Of a stretch of DNA of 64,000 nt, positions 1 through 8,681 are shown piece by piece (positions within the stretch are counted from its first letter, which is position 1; each line of letters begins with the position of its first letter). A model generated the notes under the pieces. The model did no database searches, was not told the origin of the DNA, and worked only from the letters and a program-made list of their open reading frames with translations. A program made the position numbers and the translations under genes. Source of the DNA: an uncultured bacterium. Its GTDB lineage: Bacteria; Cyanobacteriota; Vampirovibrionia; Gastranaerophilales; Gastranaerophilaceae. The DNA lies in NCBI GenBank assembly GCA_947073645.1, contig CAMTMK010000006.1, positions 24,728 to 88,727 on the forward strand, written 5' to 3'.

Positions 1-423
1 GGATTAAGAGATTTCGTTCTTAGATATTTTAAAGTCGCAAAAGATTGTGGAACCAAGTATGCACCTTGTTATGCTGATACTATTAAAGAGCTTGATGGTA
101 GTCAAGAATATATGGTAAAAAATAACCAATGTAATATAGTATTTACTTTAGCAAGCGGTGCTGCTATATGTATGGATGTTGCACAAAATCAAGACGGATA
201 TTCTTATGAAGATGAGGATGGAAATATTGTAAATGTTGCAGGCGTCAATGCTAAAGATGTTTTATATATGGAAGTAGACATTAATGGACCTAAAGGTCCA
301 AACCTTATTGGTAGAGATATAATTATGGGTATTGGCGTTTCAAGCGACGGACAGTTATATCCTGAAAATGATGATTCATATTTTGCACAAATTATTGATG
401 CAGGTTGGAAAATGGAGTATTAA
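1..423 (+). CDS. type IV pilin-like protein, C-terminal part (5' end outside window)
   Basis: An open frame runs from base 1 to a TAA at 421-423, giving the last 140 residues of a larger protein. The stretch DINGPKGPNLIGRD is shared with the pilin-like proteins at 38096 and 45362 in the form D-x-N-G-x-x-G-P-N-x-x-G-x-D. The ending GWKMEY matches GWKMDY of the 38096 protein. Two cysteines near the visible start (KDCG, APCY) could form a disulfide. It is probably a secreted or pilus-associated pseudopilin, but the N-terminal methylation motif is not visible, so this assignment rests on the C-terminal similarity alone. Confidence 0.7.
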   Translation, partial: GLRDFVLRYFKVAKDCGTKYAPCYADTIKELDGSQEYMVKNNQCNIVFTLASGAAICMDVAQNQDGYSYEDEDGNIVNVAGVNAKDVLYMEVDINGPKGPNLIGRDIIMGIGVSSDGQLYPENDDSYFAQIIDAGWKMEY

Positions 424-461
424 AACTTGTATTTCAACTTTATTTTGCATATAATTGTTGT

Positions 462-1277
462 ATGAAAAGAATTAAATTGAGAGATTTTGAAATAGGCGGG
501 GATAAGCTTACTATTTTAGCTGGTCCTTGTGCTATTGAAAGTATGGAAATCCTTGAAGAAACTGCTAAAGGATTAAAGGAGATTACCAAAAAACTGGATA
601 TCAACTTCGTGTTCAAGTCATCGTTTGACAAAGCAAACCGTTCTTCTATAACCTCATTTAGGGGGCCGGGAATGGAAAAAGGTTTGGAAATGCTTCAGGC
701 TATCAAGAATAAATATGATTTGCCTATTGTAACAGATATTCATATACCTGAACAAGCGGAACCTGTAAGCAAGGTTGCTGATATTTTACAAATTCCTGCC
801 TTTTTGTGCAGGCAAACTGATTTGCTTGTTGAGGCAGGTAAAACAGGTAAAATTGTAAATATTAAAAAAGGTCAGTTTCTTGCGCCTGAGCAAATGAAAC
901 CGCTTGTAAAAAAAGTTGAAGATTGCGGAAATAACAATATTTTGTTGACTGATAGAGGTACAAGCTTCGGTTATAACAATCTTGTTGTGGATTTCAGAGG
1001 AATTCCTATTATGCAGGAATTTGGTTATCCTATTGTCTTTGATGCTACACACAGCGTGCAATTGCCTGGAGCACAGGGAACTTGTTCGGGCGGTGACAGA
1101 AGATTTGTTCCTATACTTGCAAAAGCTGCAATGGCGGTTGGTGCAAATGTTTTGTTCTTTGAGGTTCACCCCAATCCGGATAGTGCAAAATGCGACGGAC
1201 CGAATATGGTTGCGCTCAAGGATGCAGAAGAATTATTCAAAACTTGCAAAGATATTTTTGAATTGGTGAAAAGATGA
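462..1277 (+). CDS. kdsA: 3-deoxy-8-phosphooctulonate (KDO-8-P) synthase
   Basis: This enzyme condenses phosphoenolpyruvate with arabinose 5-phosphate to give KDO-8-P for lipopolysaccharide, in the cytoplasm. The protein has 271 residues, close to the usual 280. Family motifs are present: AGPCAIES near residue 20, FKSSFDKANRSS, LTDRGTSFGYNNLVVD and VFDATHSVQLPG. I chose the ATG at 462 because the family start aligns there and because a TATAAT hexamer ends exactly six bases before it. No Shine-Dalgarno sequence is seen, so the mRNA is probably leaderless. The stop overlaps the next gene's start by ATGA. Its presence implies an LPS-type outer membrane. Confidence 0.95.
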   Translation: MKRIKLRDFEIGGDKLTILAGPCAIESMEILEETAKGLKEITKKLDINFVFKSSFDKANRSSITSFRGPGMEKGLEMLQAIKNKYDLPIVTDIHIPEQAEPVSKVADILQIPAFLCRQTDLLVEAGKTGKIVNIKKGQFLAPEQMKPLVKKVEDCGNNNILLTDRGTSFGYNNLVVDFRGIPIMQEFGYPIVFDATHSVQLPGAQGTCSGGDRRFVPILAKAAMAVGANVLFFEVHPNPDSAKCDGPNMVALKDAEELFKTCKDIFELVKR

Positions 1278-1885
1278 TAATTAAACAGTTTATTGCAGGA
1301 CAATTAGAAAATAATATGTATTTAGTTGCCGATGAGGCATCTAAAAAGGCTGTTTTGATTGATGCTTCTTCAAATATTCCCGAATTAACAAAGTTTGCAA
1401 AGGATTATGATGTTGAGTATATTCTTTTGACACATGGACATTTTGACCATATTATGGGTTTAACTTCATTGAAGCAGGCTTTAGGAGCTCAAGCTGTGAT
1501 TTGCAAAGATGATTTGGTTATTTCTGATAATATAAATGAATTTACAAGTCTTTTTGGGCTTCCTGATACTGTGCCGCCGGTATATGATAAATATATTAAA
1601 GACGGTGATATAATTAATGTTGGAAATCTTAAGATTAAAGTAATTCACACTCCTGGACACACTGAGGGCGGGGTTTGCTACTTGATTGAGGATAACTTAT
1701 TTTCGGGTGATACGTTGTTTAAGCAAAGTGTAGGCAGAACTGATTTGTTTGGCGGTAACTTTAATAAATTAGTTGACAGCATTAAAAACAAATTGTTTAA
1801 GTTAGATAGTAATATTAAGGTTTTCCCGGGTCATGGCGATATGACAACAATCGGATTTGAGAAAAAGTATAACCAATTAGTTTAA
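1274..1885 (+). CDS. MBL-fold metallo-hydrolase, glyoxalase II-like
   Basis: A 203-residue metallo-beta-lactamase-fold protein. The binuclear zinc motif THGHFDH lies near residue 55, followed by HTPGHTEGG, the bridging aspartate in FSGDTLF, and a terminal PGHGD histidine. This is the compact YcbL/glyoxalase-II-like form, without the C-terminal substrate domain of true GloB. It probably hydrolyses a thioester such as S-lactoylglutathione or another small substrate. The start overlaps the kdsA stop by four bases, so the two are co-transcribed, although a link to KDO synthesis is not evident. The exact substrate cannot be read from the sequence. Confidence 0.85.
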   Translation: MIIKQFIAGQLENNMYLVADEASKKAVLIDASSNIPELTKFAKDYDVEYILLTHGHFDHIMGLTSLKQALGAQAVICKDDLVISDNINEFTSLFGLPDTVPPVYDKYIKDGDIINVGNLKIKVIHTPGHTEGGVCYLIEDNLFSGDTLFKQSVGRTDLFGGNFNKLVDSIKNKLFKLDSNIKVFPGHGDMTTIGFEKKYNQLV

Positions 1886-1902
1886 TAAATAAAGGCGAAA
1901 AG

Positions 1903-2937
1903 ATGAAAGAACAATTAGAAAAAATATATCAAAATGCGTCATGCGACCTTGAAAAAGTTTCTTCAATTGCAGAATTAGAAGAAATTAGAGGTAAATATTT
2001 GAGTCGTAAGGGTGAGTTTAATGAGATTAAGAAAAACCTTAAAAACTTGTCTGATGAGGATAAAAGAGTAGTTGGAGCACTTGCTAACGAAATTACTCAA
2101 AAGCTTGAAAGTGCATTGAGAGCTAAACATGATGATTTTTATAAAAAAGAATTAGATGAAAAATTAAAGCAGGAAAGAATTGATATTACTTTGCCTGGCA
2201 AATATACACCTCAAGGCAGAGAACATCTGTTGACTTCAACTACAAATGAGATTGTTTCTATTTTCCAAGGCTTGGGATTTTCTGTTGTGCCTAAGGAACA
2301 TTCTCCAGAGGTTGAAACAGAATATTATAACTTTGATGCATTGAATGTGCCAAAAGACCACCCAGCACGTGATGTTCAGGATACTTTCTATACAGAACTT
2401 GCAGGAAATATTGTTTTGAGAAGTCAAACCTCAGGTGCTCAAATTCATGCTATGGAAGGTAAAAATCCTCCTATTAGAGTTATTGCACCGGGTAGAGTTT
2501 ACAGAAATGAAAATATAAATGCTCGTAAAAACAACTTCTTCCATCAGATTGAAGGCTTGTATGTTGATAAAGGCGTGACTTTCGGGGATTTGAAAGGTGT
2601 TTTAAACGAATTTATCAGAATATATTTTGGAGCAAGCAGACCAACAAGATTTAGAAACAGCTTTTTCCCGTTTACAGAACCTTCTGCTGAGATTGATGTT
2701 CAATGTATTATGTGCGAAGGTAAAGGCTGTAAAATTTGTTCAGGTACAGGCTGGCTTGAAATTTTAGGAGCAGGAATGGTTGATCCTAATGTTTTAAGAG
2801 GAGTTGGAATTGACCCTGATGTATATTCCGGATTTGCTTTCGGAATGGGTGTTGAGCGTTTAACAATGCTTAAGTACGCAGTTGATGATATTCGTTTATT
2901 CTTTAACAATGATGAAAGATTTTTGAAGCAGTTCTAA
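1903..2937 (+). CDS. pheS: phenylalanyl-tRNA synthetase alpha subunit
   Basis: The catalytic subunit of the (alpha-beta)2 Phe-tRNA synthetase, 344 residues, the usual size. It has an N-terminal coiled-coil tRNA-binding arm (about residues 1-90), then the class II core. GREHLLTST is followed by motif 2 (RVYRNENINARKNNFFHQIEG) and motif 3 (GFAFGMGVERL). The Cys-rich segment CIMCEGKGCKICSGTGW sits before motif 3 as in bacterial PheS. It is preceded by AAAGGCGAAAAG and followed at once by an intrinsic terminator. pheT is not adjacent, unlike the common pheST operon, so the beta subunit must be encoded elsewhere. Confidence 0.96.
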   Translation: MKEQLEKIYQNASCDLEKVSSIAELEEIRGKYLSRKGEFNEIKKNLKNLSDEDKRVVGALANEITQKLESALRAKHDDFYKKELDEKLKQERIDITLPGKYTPQGREHLLTSTTNEIVSIFQGLGFSVVPKEHSPEVETEYYNFDALNVPKDHPARDVQDTFYTELAGNIVLRSQTSGAQIHAMEGKNPPIRVIAPGRVYRNENINARKNNFFHQIEGLYVDKGVTFGDLKGVLNEFIRIYFGASRPTRFRNSFFPFTEPSAEIDVQCIMCEGKGCKICSGTGWLEILGAGMVDPNVLRGVGIDPDVYSGFAFGMGVERLTMLKYAVDDIRLFFNNDERFLKQF

Positions 2938-2964
2938 AAAAGCCCTTTAAAGGGCTTTTTTAAT
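2936..2964 (+). terminator. intrinsic terminator after pheS
   Basis: A self-complementary AGCCCTTTAAAGGGCT stem is followed by a run of T directly after the pheS stop. The A-run on its other side lets it also serve the convergent pilin-like gene ending at 2960. Confidence 0.85.
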
Positions 2965-3757
2965 AGCTATATTTTATTTCCCAGCCGTCTTGAATAATTT
3001 TTTGCAGGCATCGCGTATAATTTCCGCTTTCTTTAGTGCAGTCGTTGTCTTTAAGTGGCTGGCAATAATATCCATCGTCGGAGCATATTGGTGAACCGTT
3101 TGGGAGTATGTGGTTAAACTGAGTTATAGAAGTTGTGAAAATATTCTTGCCATATAATGATTTATTGGCTATACTTGCATTACATACACTGGTTGTAGGT
3201 TTTACGATTTTGGTGTCTGTTATTATAAGTATTCTTGCACGGAACACGTCGTCTTTAAGCCTGTAGTAATTATCATATGGATAGCCGGTTATTATATAAG
3301 CATAGTTCCCGGTGGGAGACATAAGATAATATTGCCTTGAGGGATTTTCTTCAGTAATTGGTGATTCTGTAGCTAGTCCGCTCCAATTATCTTGACCTGG
3401 ATTTTTTAAACAAAACCAATTGTTTTTTCCAGGTTTTGAACTGTCTTTAAAATTTTGTTTGTCTTGTAAAAATTTTGCGAATTTATAAACAAATTCGCCG
3501 TCGTTTGGTGCGCAGTTTGAAAAATTTGTATTACAATCGTTTTCATAGTCAAAAGCTTTTATATATTGGTGCAAATCACTATAAGCTCTTTTTAATGTAG
3601 TGGCATTTCTTTTTTTCTCAAAATTACCTAATAATTGAGGCATTGTAAGTGCAGCAACAATGCCGATAATTCCTATAGTGATAAGTACTTCTGCCAATGT
3701 AAATGCTACTTCGCACTTGCGTGGGGAGGGGCAATTCTGAGAAATTAATTTTAACAT
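2960..3757 (-). CDS. type IV pilin-like protein with interrupted, stable C-tract leader
   Basis: A 265-residue prepilin-like protein. A short leader ends in Ala, then the type III N-methylation segment FTLAEVLITIGIIGIVAAL (residues 19-37) forms the hydrophobic helix that anchors or assembles the pilin. The globular part holds many cysteines, and the protein ends GWEIKYSY, like the other pilin-like proteins here. A Shine-Dalgarno AGAGGAA precedes the ATG at 3757. In the leader the sequence CCCCTCCCC stands where sister genes carry an unbroken C tract, so this copy should not slip and is in frame. It lies just downstream of the SIS gene. Prepilin peptidase should remove the leader before assembly. 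Confidence 0.85.
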   Translation of the reverse strand: MLKLISQNCPSPRKCEVAFTLAEVLITIGIIGIVAALTMPQLLGNFEKKRNATTLKRAYSDLHQYIKAFDYENDCNTNFSNCAPNDGEFVYKFAKFLQDKQNFKDSSKPGKNNWFCLKNPGQDNWSGLATESPITEENPSRQYYLMSPTGNYAYIITGYPYDNYYRLKDDVFRARILIITDTKIVKPTTSVCNASIANKSLYGKNIFTTSITQFNHILPNGSPICSDDGYYCQPLKDNDCTKESGNYTRCLQKIIQDGWEIKYSY

Positions 3758-3770
3758 ATATAAGTTCCTC

Positions 3771-4823
3771 TTATTTTACAACTTTATTTAATCCATGAGG
3801 TTTGTCGACGTTTCTGCCGAGTGCTTTTGCAGTTTCCAGTGCAAGAAGTTGGGCAATAACCACAATACAGAATGATTTTACAATATCACTTTCACAATCT
3901 ATATTTATATGATGTTTTGGATTAATTTTGACGTTTGAACAGCCTATTATACATAATGGCGGATTATAATCTTCTTCTATCTTGTTTAAATTTTTTATTG
4001 CAGTATAGCTTAGTTCGTTTATTGAGATATGAATAAATGCAGGTTTGTTATTTAAAATTGCAACGTGACCATGCATAAATTCACCTAAAATGTTTGAATA
4101 AACGTTGATATAAGATGTTTCTTTAATTTTCAATGAAGCTTCTTTTGCTATTGCATAAGAAATTCCATCAGCTGTAATTACAATATTTTTAAATTTAGAT
4201 AAGAATTTTGCAGTCTCTTTGATTTTTGAATGAAGTTGATATGTTTTTTCAATCATTGCTGAAAGAGTTTTCAGTTCGTTCAAATATGGTGCAATATCTA
4301 TACCTTTATGTGCTGCGTATTTTAAAACTAATAAAGTACAGCAAAGCATTTGTGTTGTTAAAGATTTTGTTGCGGCAATACTTTTTTCTTCACCTGCACA
4401 GCAATCGATTTTGAAATCTGATGCTTCCCAAATTGTAGAGCCTTTTTTGTTGGTAATACAAAGAGTCCGCATTCCAAGTTCTTTTGCTTTTTTTAAAGCA
4501 GAATTAGTATCTGAAGTTTCGCCTGATTGAGTTATGAAAACATATAAAATATCACTTTCATGTGGAACTGTAGATTTTAGAAGAAATTCACTTGAATAAA
4601 TTGCGCGCGCTTCTATGTTTGCAATATTTCCAAACAGGTCAGCTGTAAATCTTGCACAGTGATATGATGAACCGCTTGCAACAATTACTACTTTTTGAAT
4701 ATCTGACGGGATATCAAAAAGAATATAATTGTTGTCATTTACATGTGTTTTAAGCAAATTTTCGAGCACATTAGATTGCTCGAAAATTTCTGTTTCCATA
4801 CTTGATTTTTGTTTGTTTAACAT
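3771..4823 (-). CDS. double-SIS sugar isomerase/deaminase (GlmS isomerase-like, no glutaminase domain)
   Basis: A 350-residue protein with two SIS domains like the C-terminal half of glucosamine-6-phosphate synthase. Visible motifs are VASGSSYHCARF, FITQSGETSDT, EKSIAATKS, a second-domain EASLKIKETSY, GEFMHGHVAIL, and a C terminus HGLNKVVK. It lacks the N-terminal Cys glutaminase domain, so it cannot use glutamine. By family it may be an NagB-II-type glucosamine-6-phosphate deaminase or a related aminosugar isomerase. The first ATG abuts the gatB stop; an alternative ATG eight codons in (METEIFEQ) aligns with the normal GlmS linker start. The substrate is uncertain. Confidence 0.78.
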   Translation of the reverse strand: MLNKQKSSMETEIFEQSNVLENLLKTHVNDNNYILFDIPSDIQKVVIVASGSSYHCARFTADLFGNIANIEARAIYSSEFLLKSTVPHESDILYVFITQSGETSDTNSALKKAKELGMRTLCITNKKGSTIWEASDFKIDCCAGEEKSIAATKSLTTQMLCCTLLVLKYAAHKGIDIAPYLNELKTLSAMIEKTYQLHSKIKETAKFLSKFKNIVITADGISYAIAKEASLKIKETSYINVYSNILGEFMHGHVAILNNKPAFIHISINELSYTAIKNLNKIEEDYNPPLCIIGCSNVKINPKHHINIDCESDIVKSFCIVVIAQLLALETAKALGRNVDKPHGLNKVVK

Positions 4824-6266
4824 TTAGCCTAATATTTCCTTCATTAAGTCATTAACTGCTTTCGGGTTAGCTCTTCCTTTAGTTTCTTTCATTACTTGAC
4901 CAACAAAGAAGCCTAATAATTGAACTTTACCGCCTTTGTATTTTTCAACTTGTTCAGGGTTAGCGTCAACTACTTTTTGGCAGATTTCCTTGATTGCGCC
5001 TTCATCTGAGATTTGGCTTAAACCGCGTTTTTCAACAATTGAAGAAGCTCTTTCGCCGTCTTTCATCATATCGATAATAATTTGTTTACCGATGTTGTTG
5101 GAAATTGTATTTTTTTCAATCAATGAAATTAATTCTGCTAAGTTTTCAGGAGTTAATTTTGTTTCAGTGATTTCAAGTTTTTCTTCTTTCAAGTAAGCTG
5201 CGATTTCGCCCATAATGAAGTTTACGGCGATTTTAGCAGAAGCACCTGTTTTCAAAACTTCGTCAAAGAACAATGCCAATCCCATTTGTTCAACGATAAC
5301 TGAAGCATCGTATTCGCTCAAACCTAATGACATATAACGTTCACGTTTAGCTTGAGGAAGTTCAGGCATTTTGTCCTGAATTTCTTTTACCCATTCTCTT
5401 GAAATTTTCAAAGGCATTAAATCAGGTTCAGGGAAGTATCTGTAATCGTGAGCATCTTCTTTACCTCTCATAGAACGAGTTTCACGAGAGTTGTCATCCC
5501 ATAATCTTGTTTCTTGAACTACTTGACCACCTTCTTCAACGATTTCGATTTGTCTGTCGATTTCGTATTCAATTGCTCTTTGTAGTGCAGAGAAGCTGTT
5601 TACGTTTTTAATTTCTGCACGAGTACCGAACTCTTTAGAACCTTTAGGCATAATAGAAATGTTTGCGTCACATCTCATAGAACCTTCTTCAAGGTTTCCG
5701 TCGCAAACGCCAATATAGCGAACGATGTTACGTAATTCTTCCATATAATTTCTTGCTTCTTCGGAAGATCTCATATCCGGTTCTGAAACGATTTCAAGAA
5801 GCGGAGTACCTGCACGGTTAAGGTCAACTAATGAGTATGATGAGCCTGCAAGTCCGTCAGCGCCTGCGTGTACGAGTTTTCCTGCATCTTCTTCCAAGTG
5901 CGCGCGTGTGATGCCGATTCTTTTGCCTTTAACGTCCAAATAGCCGTTAATACAAATCGGTTCATCATATTGAGAAATTTGATAACCTTTCGGAAGATCG
6001 GGATAGAAATATTGTTTTCTGTCGAATTTACATCTTTCTGGAATTTCGCAGTTTAGTGCTAAACCTGTCAAGATACCCATATTAACAACTTCTTTGTTTA
6101 ATACAGGTAAAACACCCGGCATACCTAATGTAATCGGGCTTGTTTGAGAATTTGGTTCGTGACCGAATTCACATCCGTCAGGTGCGAAAATTTTTGATTT
6201 GGTTTTCAATTGTGCGTGAACTTCCAAACCTATAACTACTTCATATTTATCTCTTAAATCTTCCAT
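4824..6266 (-). CDS. gatB: aspartyl/glutamyl-tRNA amidotransferase subunit B
   Basis: GatB is the kinase and tRNA-binding subunit of GatCAB, which converts Glu-tRNA(Gln) and Asp-tRNA(Asn) to the amidated forms. The protein has 480 residues, the usual size. It opens with YEVVIGLEVHAQL and contains PDLPKGYQISQYDEPI, the ARAHLEEDAGK-like segment RAHLEEDAGK, DLNRAGTPLLEIVSEPD and EGSMRCDANIS. The C-terminal GatB/YqeY domain ends KGRANPKAVNDLMKEIL. gatA and gatC are not adjacent. The stop is flush with the downstream SIS gene and folP lies 21 bases upstream, so folP-gatB-SIS probably form one transcript. Confidence 0.96.
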   Translation of the reverse strand: MEDLRDKYEVVIGLEVHAQLKTKSKIFAPDGCEFGHEPNSQTSPITLGMPGVLPVLNKEVVNMGILTGLALNCEIPERCKFDRKQYFYPDLPKGYQISQYDEPICINGYLDVKGKRIGITRAHLEEDAGKLVHAGADGLAGSSYSLVDLNRAGTPLLEIVSEPDMRSSEEARNYMEELRNIVRYIGVCDGNLEEGSMRCDANISIMPKGSKEFGTRAEIKNVNSFSALQRAIEYEIDRQIEIVEEGGQVVQETRLWDDNSRETRSMRGKEDAHDYRYFPEPDLMPLKISREWVKEIQDKMPELPQAKRERYMSLGLSEYDASVIVEQMGLALFFDEVLKTGASAKIAVNFIMGEIAAYLKEEKLEITETKLTPENLAELISLIEKNTISNNIGKQIIIDMMKDGERASSIVEKRGLSQISDEGAIKEICQKVVDANPEQVEKYKGGKVQLLGFFVGQVMKETKGRANPKAVNDLMKEILG

Positions 6267-6287
6267 TTTTTTCTCCTTCTTATGGGT

Positions 6288-7397
6288 TTATTTTACCATA
6301 AACATCGACATCAAATCAAGGAGATTTTTGTGCATTTTTACATTGTGAACTCTTATGTAGTCTACGTTTCTTTCGATTGCAAGTGCGTTGAACATTGCGG
6401 TATAAGCATCATCCTGTGTTTCAAGAAATGATTTGCGTGAAATACCGAGCATTACTGGATAACCAAGACTTTTAAATTCCTCAATGCGTCTGATTATTTC
6501 AAAGTTATTTTCGCGAGTTTTACCAAATCCGATACCGGGGTCTACGATAATATTTTTAATATTTAGTGAATGTGCGAAGTTTATTTTCTCAAGTAATGCA
6601 AGAAAAATTTCTTCCATTACATCATTATATGTTGGAGAATTCTGCATATTTTCAGGTGTGCCTTGAGAATGCTGGATGATTATGGGAACATTGTATTTTG
6701 CAATTACATCAGCCATTTTTTTGTCATAATCAAAGCCTGAAACATCATTTATAATATGTGCACCTGCTTTAAGGCATTCCTCTGCAACAAGTGCAGAGCG
6801 TGTGTCGATGCTTATTTTTGCTTTATCTTTTGCAAAATCAATGACGGGTAAGAGTTTTTGGAGCTGTTCCTCGGCAGATATTGCAGTTGAGTATGGTTTT
6901 GTACTTTCAGCACCAATATCGATTACATCAGCCCCGTCTGAAATCATTTCAAGAAGATGTTTTTTAGCATTTTCAAAATCATTATAAAGTCCGCCGTCAG
7001 AGAACGAGTTATCTGTAATATTTAAAATCCCGACAATTTGGGGTAATGTTTGAATTGTTTCATTCAAAAGTTTTTCGCCTAAGATTTTTAACCCCAACGG
7101 CTGAAATTTTAATTTTTCTGCAACTTTTCGGATTTCTGAAACGCTTCCGCCTAATATGCAATTTGAATTTTCTATTTTACCGGTGATTACTTCTCTATGT
7201 GTTCCGCAGTCACAGCCGACAGAAAGTGCTGTTTGTTTTAGGATGTTTGCTTGTGCGGGTGATAGGTTATAAATTTTTATATTTTTATATTCAAATTTTG
7301 AAACTGCTTTATGTGCATAAGATTTATCGAAACCAATACGATTAAGTTCAGTTTCTATATCTGCGTTTTTAATTTCTCTCAAAATAAAATCTTGCAT
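6288..7397 (-). CDS. folP: dihydropteroate synthase with N-terminal extension
   Basis: This enzyme joins p-aminobenzoate to the pterin diphosphate in folate synthesis. The TIM-barrel core starts near residue 115. It contains VGILNITDNSFSDGG (the pterin-binding Asn), GADVIDIGAESTKP, SIDTRSALVAEE, HIINDVSGF and GISRKSF. The protein has 369 residues, about 90 more than E. coli FolP. The extra N-terminal segment resembles the longer DHPS forms of some bacteria, and its role is not visible. No Shine-Dalgarno sequence precedes the ATG. The upstream sequence TATGCTAAACTAAACCT places a -10 (TAAACT) exactly six bases before ATG, so the transcript is probably leaderless. Confidence 0.92.
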   Translation of the reverse strand: MQDFILREIKNADIETELNRIGFDKSYAHKAVSKFEYKNIKIYNLSPAQANILKQTALSVGCDCGTHREVITGKIENSNCILGGSVSEIRKVAEKLKFQPLGLKILGEKLLNETIQTLPQIVGILNITDNSFSDGGLYNDFENAKKHLLEMISDGADVIDIGAESTKPYSTAISAEEQLQKLLPVIDFAKDKAKISIDTRSALVAEECLKAGAHIINDVSGFDYDKKMADVIAKYNVPIIIQHSQGTPENMQNSPTYNDVMEEIFLALLEKINFAHSLNIKNIIVDPGIGFGKTRENNFEIIRRIEEFKSLGYPVMLGISRKSFLETQDDAYTAMFNALAIERNVDYIRVHNVKMHKNLLDLMSMFMVK

Positions 7398-7418
7398 AGG
7401 TTTAGTTTAGCATAAACA

Positions 7419-7895
7419 TTAGTTGTCAAATTTTTGTACTGCATCAGAAGCAACTTTTGTAATATCTGACAAGCCTGAAATTAATGTTACCGCTCCGAAA
7501 CCATAGCCCAAGAAACCTGCACAGCCTCTAAATGCTCTGCTTTCCACAAGAGGTTTTATCATTTTCATATTTCTGAATTTTGTACCCCAATTTAGAATTG
7601 CATCTTTAGCCCAGCGTGCGTTTTCACCAACTTTGGCCCGTAAACTTTTTGTTTGTTTAGCTACATTGCTTGCTGTTTTTGTTGTGTTTGTGACAGTACT
7701 CATTCCTCTTGAAATTTTTCCTGTTGATGCAAACATATCAACCCCTGATTTTGTAGCTTTTAAATTAGTAACAGAAGCTGTTGCGGCAACCGCACCTCCG
7801 CCTGTTACAACTTTTTTCTCAGCTTCTTTTCGCTCAGGAGTGCGTTCGTTGCCTGTAAATGTTATGGTATTCAAAGAAACCGACATATTAATCAT
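7419..7895 (-). CDS. unknown small membrane-associated protein
   Basis: I do not recognise this 158-residue protein. It begins with a short SLNTITFTGNERTPERKEAEKK segment, a style shared with the gene upstream, where a Phe-containing motif follows a short N-terminal stretch. A Gly/Ala patch (GGGAVAATASV) and a later hydrophobic segment (CAGFLGYGFGAVTLISGL, residues about 127-144) suggest a single membrane insertion. It overlaps the upstream gene's stop by eight bases. The start is uncertain: ATG at 7895 lies three bases after GGAG, while ATG at 7886 lies twelve bases after it. It is likely co-transcribed with the upstream membrane protein. Confidence 0.6.
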   Translation of the reverse strand: MINMSVSLNTITFTGNERTPERKEAEKKVVTGGGAVAATASVTNLKATKSGVDMFASTGKISRGMSTVTNTTKTASNVAKQTKSLRAKVGENARWAKDAILNWGTKFRNMKMIKPLVESRAFRGCAGFLGYGFGAVTLISGLSDITKVASDAVQKFDN

Positions 7896-8571
7896 TATCT
7901 CCGTCTTTTTCTTTTATAGCCGTAACTCCTGATGCGACACCGCCTGATACACCAACTGTGTTAACTGTAGCTTTTTCCCAGGTTTCTTTTTTCACACCTC
8001 TGATTTTGTCCCAAACGTGTTTTACACCTTTAGCAACTTTATCATAAGCCTTTTTAATACCTGAACCTAATGAATTAAAGAATTTTACAATAGGTCTGCC
8101 TATTTTCTTTTCACCAAATTTTTTCCAACTATTGGTTATAGTATCTGAAATTTTTGTATAAAATTTTGATTCTAAGAATTTTGTTTTTAAGCTTTTTGCA
8201 GTTTTCACCGTACCAATTTTACAATCTGTAAGTTGTTTTTTTACACCTTGCAAAGCTTTAGTTTTGCCGAGTTTGCTTAATCCTGCAATAGATTTTTTTG
8301 TCCCCCAGCCTGTAGCCATACCGCCTAAAAGTCCTGTTGTAACAACTGCTCCGCCTTTTAAAGCTTTATTAATCGGTTTTGGTAAGTTTAGTTCTTTATC
8401 TTCTGCAAGTTCTTTGAGTTCATCACGTTGACTTTCTAATTCATCACGCATTGATTCATACTTATCTTCAGTCAAATTATTAAGATCAATTAATTCTTCA
8501 TCTTCAAATTTTTCTGATGCTTTGAATGCAGGACGATAACTGTTTAAAACTTTAGGCTGTATTGTTAACAT
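7888..8571 (-). CDS. unknown glycine-rich membrane protein
   Basis: A 227-residue protein of unknown function. I chose the ATG at 8571, because GGAG lies six bases before it. The N-terminal stretch holds YRPAFKASEKF, then an acidic helix (residues 20-55), a Gly-rich hydrophobic segment GGAVVTTGLLGGMATGWG, a basic Lys-rich middle with repeated KKF/KK patches, and a second hydrophobic segment near the end (GVSGGVASGVTAI). The pattern suggests a protein bound to or spanning the membrane twice. It overlaps the next gene by eight bases. Similar small Gly-rich proteins occur at 7419 and 27930. Confidence 0.6.
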   Translation of the reverse strand: MLTIQPKVLNSYRPAFKASEKFEDEELIDLNNLTEDKYESMRDELESQRDELKELAEDKELNLPKPINKALKGGAVVTTGLLGGMATGWGTKKSIAGLSKLGKTKALQGVKKQLTDCKIGTVKTAKSLKTKFLESKFYTKISDTITNSWKKFGEKKIGRPIVKFFNSLGSGIKKAYDKVAKGVKHVWDKIRGVKKETWEKATVNTVGVSGGVASGVTAIKEKDGDND

Positions 8572-8681
8572 ATTATTCTCCGATTTTCCATTAAACCTAA
8601 AAAGTCTCAAGAAAAATTTTTGCTACCCTAATCTTCTTTTTGTAAAAAAATGTTACATAAATAATTATTGCACAGGATATT

